DNA of 5,780 nt from CBDCFL01 sp050300875 (GTDB lineage: Bacteria > Pseudomonadota > Alphaproteobacteria > Rhodobacterales > Rhodobacteraceae): NCBI GenBank assembly GCA_050300875.1, contig JBNKYL010000072.1:1-5780 (forward strand), written 5' to 3'. The position numbers and the translations under genes were made by a program. Shown here in pieces: positions 1-5,183 of the stretch (position 1 is its first letter; each line of letters opens with the position of its first letter). The notes beneath the pieces were generated by a model, which worked only from the letters and a program-made list of their open reading frames with translations, was not told where the DNA came from and did no database searches.

Positions 1-332
1 TTGCACTGTCCCTGGCTGATGCGCCGCCTCTGGCCCGCGTGCGGACCGGCAGTGACCTGATCGACGCATTGCAGGCGGCGGCTGAACCCCTGGCATCGGC
101 CTGGGTCCGCGTATCGAACGGCCAGGTGCTTGGCGGCGGCGACCAGGACGACACCGACTTGCGGGCCATGCAGGCTGCATCAGGTGATAGCCCGCGCTAC
201 ATCATCACAAATTCGGCAGATGGGACCCTGATCGCGCAGGCCAGCGCCGATGGGCAGGAATTGCGCCTGAAGGCCGGACCGGACATGTTGGCTGCACTGG
301 CGGCCGCTTGGCACAATGCGCTGAACGGCTAG
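1..332 (+). CDS. C-terminal part of an unrecognised protein (5' end outside window)
   Basis: The reading frame is open from the first complete codon (position 3) to a TAG stop at 330-332, giving about 109 visible residues. A GTG at 39 could be read as a start, but the frame continues upstream with the same codon style, so I treat this as the tail of a longer gene. Third codon positions are strongly G/C and the amino-acid composition is natural, which supports real coding. The visible part is soluble: Ala-rich helical stretches at each end flank a centre rich in Gly, Asp and beta-type residues, including an NSADGTLIAQ segment that looks like a beta-hairpin. There is no membrane segment and no motif that I can tie to a family. 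It lies 58 nt upstream of the next gene on the same strand and may share its transcript. The function is unknown. Confidence 0.6.
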   Translation, partial: ALSLADAPPLARVRTGSDLIDALQAAAEPLASAWVRVSNGQVLGGGDQDDTDLRAMQAASGDSPRYIITNSADGTLIAQASADGQELRLKAGPDMLAALAAAWHNALNG

Positions 333-390
333 CGACGGAAACCGGCACCTTCGCCGTTGAAAGAACACCCGAACTCGAAAGGCCCGACCC

Positions 391-756
391 ATGTTCGCCC
401 AAATCCGCAGACTCTGGGCTGCCGCCCCCTGGGCCACGGCGCTGGCCGGGTTGGCTGTTCTGGCGGCAGTGGTCTTTGCCGTTCGCCTGACGATCTTCAC
501 CATTTACTGGTCCGACCCCGGCAATCGCGACCAAGCGATCGCCCCCTGGATGACGCCGGGCTATATTGCCATGTCCTGGCATGTACCGAACGAGATCCTG
601 CGCGATGTGATCCCGCCACCAGAAGAAGGCGAACCCAAACGCGCCAGCCTGAAAGACATTGCAGACCGAAGCGATGTCCCCGTGGATCAGTTGATTGCCG
701 AGATCGAGCAGGCAATCGCCGCTTTCCGGCTTGACCAGAAGGACGGCAAGCCATGA
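391..756 (+). CDS. Small membrane-anchored protein with a degenerate internal repeat, unknown function
   Basis: The product is 121 residues. A basic N-terminus (R6, R7) precedes one clear hydrophobic segment at about 14-31, possibly extended by an amphipathic stretch to residue 40, so it is either a signal-anchor protein or a short hairpin. The soluble part holds two similar segments, about residues 55-75 and 86-106. In each the order Ile-Ala, four residues, Val-Pro, three residues, Leu, three residues, Ile is kept (I59/A60, V65/P66, L70, I74 and I90/A91, V96/P97, L101, I105). They look like two small helix-turn-helix-like units joined by a Pro/Glu-rich linker (75-84). The ATG start has a purine-rich AAAGG about 8 nt upstream. 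The stop overlaps the start of the VTT membrane protein gene by four bases (ATGA), which suggests translational coupling and a shared role. I do not recognise the family; it looks like a conserved hypothetical rather than a spurious ORF. Confidence 0.82.
   Translation: MFAQIRRLWAAAPWATALAGLAVLAAVVFAVRLTIFTIYWSDPGNRDQAIAPWMTPGYIAMSWHVPNEILRDVIPPPEEGEPKRASLKDIADRSDVPVDQLIAEIEQAIAAFRLDQKDGKP
740..744 (+). promoter_or_regulatory. Ribosome binding site for the VTT/DedA-family gene
   Basis: An AGGAC core lies about 8 nt before the ATG at 753, inside the 3' end of the preceding gene. It supports the ATG that overlaps the upstream stop codon as the true start. Confidence 0.6.
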
Positions 757-1388
757 CCGAAACGATTTTCGGCCTGATCTCGGACTATGGCGTCTACGTG
801 ATCTTTGCCTCGGCCTTCCTGTCGTGCCTGGCCCTGCCCGTCCCCACCAGCCTGATGATGCTGTCAGGTGGCGCTTTTGCGGCAGCAGGTGACCTGACGC
901 TGTGGCAGGTGGTTGTCGGGGCCTTTGCAGGCGCGGTTCTGGGCGATCAGACGGGCTATTTCATCGGCCGCACCGGCGGGCAGCCGCTGTCGGAAAAACT
1001 GGCGAACCGGCCATCGCGCAAGGCGGTGCTGGACCGCGCGCGGGCGCTGGTCGACAAACGCGGCGGCACGGGCGTGTTCCTATCGACCTGGGCGGTGGCG
1101 CCGCTTGGGCCTTGGGTTAACTTCATCGCCGGGACCACGGGGCTCAGCTGGGCGCGGTTCACCGTGGCCGATGTGATCGGCGAAATGGTGTGGGTGGCGC
1201 TTTACGTGGGGCTGGGGCTGGCATTCGCCAGCCAGATCGACACGATTGCCACGGTGGCAGGCAACCTTGTCGGCCTGATCGCGGCGTTGGTGGTGGCCGG
1301 CGGCGCGCTTTGGTGGGCCGTGGGCGTCGCTAAGGCACGTGCGGCGAACACCAAGCGTCCACGCGTGGACACCCCGCCAACCGCTTGA
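753..1388 (+). CDS. DedA/VTT-family integral membrane protein (divergent)
   Basis: The product is 211 residues, close to the usual DedA length. The family (DedA/SNARE-associated, VTT domain) consists of inner-membrane proteins linked to phospholipid translocation, envelope integrity and proton-motive-force-dependent tolerance. Visible family features are the LPVP turn near residue 28 followed by a Gly/Ala-rich hydrophobic segment, the GDQTGYFIGR motif at 64-73, a Pro/Gly-rich segment with N123 and the IAG turn (117-127), then a WARF and GEMVW block at about 133-147. Hydrophobic segments lie at about 13-38, 48-70, 106-127, 138-160 and 165-191. The last 18 residues are basic, Pro/Thr-rich and probably disordered in the cytoplasm. 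The PxPGE/D-type acidic residue is replaced (PVPTS), and the two arginines known to be essential in E. coli YqjA have no counterpart between residues 104 and 134. The substrate may therefore differ. It overlaps the preceding gene by four bases. Confidence 0.88.
   Translation: MTETIFGLISDYGVYVIFASAFLSCLALPVPTSLMMLSGGAFAAAGDLTLWQVVVGAFAGAVLGDQTGYFIGRTGGQPLSEKLANRPSRKAVLDRARALVDKRGGTGVFLSTWAVAPLGPWVNFIAGTTGLSWARFTVADVIGEMVWVALYVGLGLAFASQIDTIATVAGNLVGLIAALVVAGGALWWAVGVAKARAANTKRPRVDTPPTA
1357..1370. repeat. Perfect 14-bp palindrome in the 3' end of the VTT gene
   Basis: GTCCACG is followed directly by its reverse complement CGTGGAC. The site lies within the codons for the disordered C-terminal tail, about 15 bp before the stop codon. 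A perfect 14-mer palindrome is expected less than once by chance in a window of this size, but GC richness raises the odds. Function unknown; it may be only coding sequence. Confidence 0.3.
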
Positions 1389-1402
1389 ATTTGCTAATTG
1401 TA

Positions 1403-1424
1403 GTCGCGGGCGTCAGGCCGCGAC
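1403..1424. terminator. Hairpin at the convergent gene junction, candidate bidirectional terminator
   Basis: GTCGCGG (1403-1409) and CCGCGAC (1418-1424) can form a 7-bp GC-rich stem with an 8-nt loop. The stop codon of oppDF (1413-1415 on the minus strand) falls in the loop. The only noncoding DNA between the converging genes is 1389-1412. On the minus strand the stem is followed by an AT-rich stretch (about 1385-1402) that lacks a real T-tract, and on the plus strand no T-tract follows. It is a weak, possibly Rho-assisted terminator or an mRNA-end stabiliser rather than a textbook intrinsic terminator. Confidence 0.35.
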
Positions 1425-3245
1425 CACCGCCGGACCGGATGCAAGGATGTCTTCCAGGCTGTCATGTTCGGCAACCCAGTGACCGGGTGCGACCTTTTCA
1501 AACGCCGGCACGTAGTCCCGCGCGCCTGACGCCAGTTTCGACGGCAGAAAGCGCAGCGCAGCGCCCGGGTCCAGCGGGCTGGGCAATTCGCCGGGCAGCT
1601 TGATCCGCGTGCGCGTACGCGCAGTTCTTGGATCAGGCACCGGCACTGCCGAAATCAGCGACCGCGTATAAGGATGCGCGGCACTTTCATAGATCGTTTC
1701 GCGGTCGGCAAATTCGACGGCGCGCCCCAGATAGAGCACCAATACCCTGTGGCTGATTTCGCGCACCACCGACAGGTCATGGCTGATGAACATCATCGCC
1801 ATGCCGAACTCGCGTTGCAGGTCCTTCAGCAGGTCCACCACCTGCGCCTGAATGGACACGTCCAGCGCCGACACGGCTTCGTCACAGATGATCAGCCGCG
1901 GCTTGTTGATCATCGCGCGGGCGACGCCCACACGCTGGTTCTGCCCGCCTGACAATTCGTGCGGGTAACGGTTGATGAGCTTTTGTTCCAGGCCCACCAG
2001 TTCCATTATCTCCGCCACTTTCAGCTTGCGTTCGCGGCTGGTCAGCCCCGGCTGGAAGATGCGCAAAGGTTCGGCGATAGATGCCGCGATGGTCATGCGC
2101 GGGTTCAGGGATGCCAACGGGTCCTGAAACACGATCTGCATGTCGTCGCGATAGGGGATCATCTGCTTGCGGGTCAGGTTTTGCAGCGGCTTGCCAATCC
2201 AGCTGACTGCGCCCATCGTCGGCGGGATCAGTTGCAGGACGGCCCGCGCCAAAGTGGACTTGCCACAGCCGCTTTCCCCCACAACGCCCAGCGTTTCGCC
2301 TGCCTTCAGGTCGAAACTGACGCCATCGACCGCCTTCAACGGCACGGTTTTGCCGAACAGGCCCTCGTCCAGACGGATCGGAAAATGCACCTTGACGTCA
2401 TCGACCTTCAACAAGGTTTCGGCATCCGCGGCCACCGGGGCCAACGGCTTGCCGTGGCTGGTTGTGTCGATACGCGGCATCGCGTCCAGCAGCATCTTGG
2501 TATAGGCGTGTTGCGGGTCGTAGAAGATCTGTTCAACCGGACCGCTTTCGACAAATTCGCCCAGGCGCATCACCTCGATCCGGTCACACATGCGGGCGAC
2601 AACGCCCATATCATGGGTGATCAGGGCAATCGCGGTGCCCTCTTCCTTTTGCAGTCCCACCATCAGGTCCAGGATTTCGGCCTGAACGGTCACGTCAAGC
2701 GCCGTGGAAGGTTCATCGGCAATCAGCAAACGGGGATCGCACAGCATCGCCTGCGCGATCATCACCCGCTGGCGCATCCCACCTGACAATTCATGCGGGT
2801 ATTGGCGCAAACGCCGCCTGGCTTCGGGGATCTGCACGCGTTCCAGCCAGTGCAGGCATTGCTTGCGCGCCTCTTCCCCGTTGATGCCCTTGTGCAGGTG
2901 CAGGACCTCGGCCATCTGGTCACCGATGCGCAGATGCGGGGTCAGCGCCGTTAAAGGGTCCTGAAAGATCATGCCGATCTGTGCGCCGCGGATAGTGTTA
3001 TGCTCCTGCGGGGTCAGGTGCAGCAGGTCGTGGCCATCGAAGTCGACGCGCCCCTTGGTGATGCCGTTATCGGCCAAGAGCCCCATCGCCGCCATGAAGG
3101 TTTGCGATTTGCCCGATCCGCTTTCGCCCACGATGCCCAGGCATTCGCCTGGGTCGATGTGGAAGGACACGTCACGTACCGCTTCGACCAACCCGTCGGG
3201 GGTCTTGAAGCTGACGGAAAGGTTCTGAACGTCAAGCAATGCCAT
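1413..3245 (-). CDS. Fused oligopeptide ABC transporter ATPase, OppD-OppF type
   Basis: The product is 610 residues with two complete ABC ATPase domains that power the OppBC permease from the cytoplasmic face. Domain 1 (about 1-265) resembles OppD: Walker A GESGSGKS 40-47, Q-loop Q95, signature LSGGMRQR 153-160, Walker B with catalytic E178, switch H211. Domain 2 (about 278-545) resembles OppF: Walker A GESGCGKS 323-330, Q-loop Q374, signature LSGGQNQR 431-438, catalytic E456, switch H489. Both sites look active. The cysteine-rich peptide-transporter domain that normally ends OppD is missing at the joint, and its remnant at the C-terminus (GELPSP motif near 552) has no cysteines. I chose the ATG at 3245 because it begins the typical MALLDVQNLSVSF start and has a GAAGGA ribosome site 8 nt upstream; an upstream in-frame start at 3284 would add 13 non-homologous residues and overlap oppC. 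Only one base separates it from the oppC stop. It is the last gene of the operon. GsiA/YejF-type double ATPases are the closest alternative names. Confidence 0.95.
   Translation of the reverse strand: MALLDVQNLSVSFKTPDGLVEAVRDVSFHIDPGECLGIVGESGSGKSQTFMAAMGLLADNGITKGRVDFDGHDLLHLTPQEHNTIRGAQIGMIFQDPLTALTPHLRIGDQMAEVLHLHKGINGEEARKQCLHWLERVQIPEARRRLRQYPHELSGGMRQRVMIAQAMLCDPRLLIADEPSTALDVTVQAEILDLMVGLQKEEGTAIALITHDMGVVARMCDRIEVMRLGEFVESGPVEQIFYDPQHAYTKMLLDAMPRIDTTSHGKPLAPVAADAETLLKVDDVKVHFPIRLDEGLFGKTVPLKAVDGVSFDLKAGETLGVVGESGCGKSTLARAVLQLIPPTMGAVSWIGKPLQNLTRKQMIPYRDDMQIVFQDPLASLNPRMTIAASIAEPLRIFQPGLTSRERKLKVAEIMELVGLEQKLINRYPHELSGGQNQRVGVARAMINKPRLIICDEAVSALDVSIQAQVVDLLKDLQREFGMAMMFISHDLSVVREISHRVLVLYLGRAVEFADRETIYESAAHPYTRSLISAVPVPDPRTARTRTRIKLPGELPSPLDPGAALRFLPSKLASGARDYVPAFEKVAPGHWVAEHDSLEDILASGPAVVAA
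1610..1623. repeat. Perfect 14-bp palindrome inside oppDF
   Basis: TGCGCGTACGCGCA is its own reverse complement. It lies over the codons for an alternating Arg-Thr run (about residues 543-548) between the second ATPase domain and the C-terminal tail, and that repeated coding pattern can explain it without any regulatory role. Confidence 0.3.
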
Positions 3246-3246
3246 G

Positions 3247-4182
3247 TCAGCGATCCTTCGGGTCCAGGGCGTCGCGCAGACCATCGCCGATGAAGAACAG
3301 CGAAATGATCACGACCAGGAAGAAAAACAGCGGGATCATCAGCTGCCAGAGCGTGCCATAGAGGATCGTCCCCGCGCCTTCGGAAATCAGGCGGCCCAGC
3401 GATGTGTTGGGTTCGGCCACGCCCAGCCCGATGAAGCTGATGAAGCTTTCGGTCAGGATCATGCCGGGCACCAATAGTGTGGCGTAGACCACGACGACAC
3501 CCATCAGGTTGGGCAGGATATGGCGGGTGATGATGGTGAACCAGCCGACGCCAGCGGCCTGCGCGGCCTCGACGAATTCGCGGTTCTTCAGGGCCAGCGT
3601 CTGGCCCCGCACAATCCGGCTCATATCCAGCCAACTGACCACGCCGATGCCCACGAAAAGCATGAAAAAGGATCGCCCGAAGATGACCATCAGCAGGATG
3701 ACAATGAACATGTAGGGCACGGCAATCAGGATATCGACGGTGCGCATCATGGCATTGTCGATCCAGCCGCCGATGAATCCCGACACGGCACCGTAAAGCG
3801 TGCCGATGACGACGGCCACTGCGGTGCCGATGAAGCCCACGGCCAGCGATGTCTTGGTGGCCTGGATGGTGCGCGAATACAGGTCGCGGCCCAGGTCATC
3901 CAGCCCGAAGAAATGGCCGTTTTCCAACGATGGCTGGCCCACCTGGGCGATATTGCCCATGCGGTCCCAGTCTATTTCTTCGTTCGACCAGACGGCAAAA
4001 TAGGGGCCGACGATGGTGAACAGGATGACCAGCAGCAGCAGCGTCAGCGACGTGACAGCCGCCTTGTTGCGCACGAAGCGCGCCATGGCATCCTGCCACA
4101 ACGACCGGCCCTTGATCTTTTCCGCTTCGACAAGCTTTTCCGCGATGTCGCTGACGCGGTCGATATCGTGAACCATTGCCAT
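3247..4182 (-). CDS. oppC: Oligopeptide ABC transporter permease, OppC type
   Basis: The product is 311 residues, close to E. coli OppC, and is one of the two inner-membrane subunits forming the peptide channel. A cytoplasmic, charged N-terminus (1-40) leads to a first membrane segment at about 44-64. A periplasmic loop follows, with the FGLDDLGRDLYSR motif (92-104) typical of OppC/DppC. Further hydrophobic segments lie at about 112-135, 147-168, 171-187, 226-252 and 282-300. The EAA-type coupling loop (about 203-224, with EAAQAAG) contacts the ATPases. I chose the ATG at 4182, four bases after the oppB stop. A longer frame open to 4263 would overlap oppB by about 77 bases and add residues unlike the family. 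An ATG two codons further in (4176) is a possible alternative. Tight spacing on both sides suggests translational coupling with oppB and oppDF. Confidence 0.94.
   Translation of the reverse strand: MAMVHDIDRVSDIAEKLVEAEKIKGRSLWQDAMARFVRNKAAVTSLTLLLLVILFTIVGPYFAVWSNEEIDWDRMGNIAQVGQPSLENGHFFGLDDLGRDLYSRTIQATKTSLAVGFIGTAVAVVIGTLYGAVSGFIGGWIDNAMMRTVDILIAVPYMFIVILLMVIFGRSFFMLFVGIGVVSWLDMSRIVRGQTLALKNREFVEAAQAAGVGWFTIITRHILPNLMGVVVVYATLLVPGMILTESFISFIGLGVAEPNTSLGRLISEGAGTILYGTLWQLMIPLFFFLVVIISLFFIGDGLRDALDPKDR
3254..3259 (-). promoter_or_regulatory. Ribosome binding site that sets the oppDF start
   Basis: On the minus strand GAAGGA lies 8 nt before the ATG at 3245, within the last codons of oppC. 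It is the strongest Shine-Dalgarno match in the operon and rejects the upstream in-frame start at 3284 as the main initiation site. Confidence 0.75.
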
Positions 4183-4186
4183 GCGA

Positions 4187-5110
4187 TCAGTACCTGATTT
4201 TCGGGTCAAGCCAGGCGTAGAGCACGTCGGCGACCAGGTTGAAAAGGATGGTGAGCACGCCATAAAGGATCGTGACCCCCAGCATGACCGAATAGTCCCG
4301 CGACAGGGCCGAATTGACGTAAGCCTGTCCGATCCCGCCAGTCGAGAAATAGAGGTCGATCACCACCGATCCGGTGATCATCGCCACGAAGGCGGGCGAC
4401 AGGTAGCTGACCACGGGCAACAGCGACGGTTTCAGCGCATGACGCCAGATGATGGCGTGCTCCGGCAGGCCCTTGGCTCGCGCGGTGCGGATGAAGTTGG
4501 AATTCAGCACTTCCAGCATCGAGGCGCGGGTGATCCGGGCAATCGACGCCATATAGCTGGTCGACAATGCGATAACCGGCATGACCAGGTATTGCCATTG
4601 CCCGCCATTCCAGCCGCCGCCGGGCAGCCAGCCCAATTGCCAGGTGAAAACGATGATGAGGATTGGCGCCATAACGAAATTCGGCAGCGCCTGCGCGGAA
4701 AACGTTGCGCCGACGGCGACATAATCCAAGAGCGTGTTATGCCTGATCGCCGCCAAGGCCCCCATCGCGACGCCCACGAGCGTGGCGATCACGAAGGAAA
4801 TCGTCCCATAGGTCAGCGTGACCGGAAAACCCTGTGCGATGATGTCGTTGACGCTGCGGTCCTTGAATTTATAGGACGGGCCGAAATCCAGCTTGGTCAC
4901 CACGGATTTGACGTAGACGAACATGCGCTCTGGCAGTGGTTTGTCCAGCCCGTACTTGGCCTCAATATTGGCCAGCACCTGCGGCGGCAGCGGTTTTTCG
5001 GAATTGAAGGGCCCACCGGGCGCGGCTTCCATCAGCAGGAAGCAGACAATGACCAGGATAAGCAAAGTCGGAATGGCGACCAGAAGCCGCCGGGCGATGT
5101 AGCGAAACAT
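4187..5110 (-). CDS. oppB: Oligopeptide ABC transporter permease, OppB type
   Basis: The product is 307 residues, matching E. coli OppB (306). It is the partner permease of OppC in the inner membrane. The MFRYIARRLL start is typical of OppB/DppB and fixes the ATG at 5110; the ribosome site is weak (GGGGA, about 8-9 nt upstream). Membrane segments are at about 9-28, 99-122, 130-157, 174-193, 230-252 and 275-298. A periplasmic region between the first and second (about 29-98) includes the APGGPF motif (30-35) of the family. The EAA-type coupling loop lies at about 206-226, with ARAKG at 210-214. The C-terminus ends in LDPKIRY, also family-typical. It follows oppA after a 73-nt gap with a strong stem-loop and is four bases from oppC. 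Dipeptide or other short-peptide specificity cannot be excluded from the permease alone; the binding protein supports an Opp name. Confidence 0.94.
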   Translation of the reverse strand: MFRYIARRLLVAIPTLLILVIVCFLLMEAAPGGPFNSEKPLPPQVLANIEAKYGLDKPLPERMFVYVKSVVTKLDFGPSYKFKDRSVNDIIAQGFPVTLTYGTISFVIATLVGVAMGALAAIRHNTLLDYVAVGATFSAQALPNFVMAPILIIVFTWQLGWLPGGGWNGGQWQYLVMPVIALSTSYMASIARITRASMLEVLNSNFIRTARAKGLPEHAIIWRHALKPSLLPVVSYLSPAFVAMITGSVVIDLYFSTGGIGQAYVNSALSRDYSVMLGVTILYGVLTILFNLVADVLYAWLDPKIRY

Positions 5111-5131
5111 AGGCCGGAATCCCCAAAGAGC

Positions 5132-5165
5132 GCGCCCCGGCCCTTGAAAACAAGGGTCGGGACGC
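5132..5165 (-). terminator. Strong intercistronic stem-loop between oppA and oppB (leaky terminator or mRNA stabiliser)
   Basis: Arms 5132-5146 and 5151-5165 pair around a four-base loop (5147-5150). In the minus-strand RNA, 13 of 15 positions are Watson-Crick pairs, with one G-U (5135/5162) and one C-A mismatch (5140/5157). The core is CCCTTG/CAAGGG. It begins 18 nt after the oppA stop codon. No long U-tract follows (only a short CUCUUU), so full termination is unlikely. In other binding-protein operons, hairpins at this position protect the upstream mRNA from 3' exonucleases or cause partial termination, giving more binding protein than permease; that role is inferred here. Confidence 0.65.
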
Positions 5166-5183
5166 TGCCAATATCAAGGCCGA

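Noticed and set aside
324..358. Inverted repeat AACGGC (324-329) and GCCGTT (353-358) around the stop of the first gene as a terminator.
   Set aside because: The arms are only six bases with a 23-base loop, no T-tract follows, and the next gene on the same strand starts 32 bases later. It is likely a chance pairing.
180..582. Overlapping minus-strand open frames of about 107 and 125 codons opposite the first two genes.
   Set aside because: Both are rich in Arg, Gly and Ser, have no ribosome site or motif, and lie opposite plus-strand frames with better codon statistics, one of which has a clear membrane segment.
1959..2786. A 275-codon open frame on the plus strand opposite oppDF.
   Set aside because: It is a shadow of the fused ATPase gene, with low-complexity His/Gln/Arg/Asp composition and no ribosome site or motif.
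3246..3284. A longer start for the fused ATPase, 13 codons upstream of the chosen ATG.
   Set aside because: The extra residues do not resemble ABC ATPase N-termini and overlap the end of oppC, while the ATG at 3245 has a strong ribosome site.
3520..4197. A 225-codon open frame on the plus strand opposite oppC.
   Set aside because: It is the antisense shadow of a well-supported permease gene, with skewed Asp/His/Gln/Arg composition and no membrane or domain signature.
4183..4263. A longer start for oppC overlapping the 3' end of oppB.
   Set aside because: The extension translates the oppB end in another frame, rich in Ser/Thr/Pro and unlike OppC proteins. The ATG at 4182 lies four bases after the oppB stop, matching the compact operon layout.
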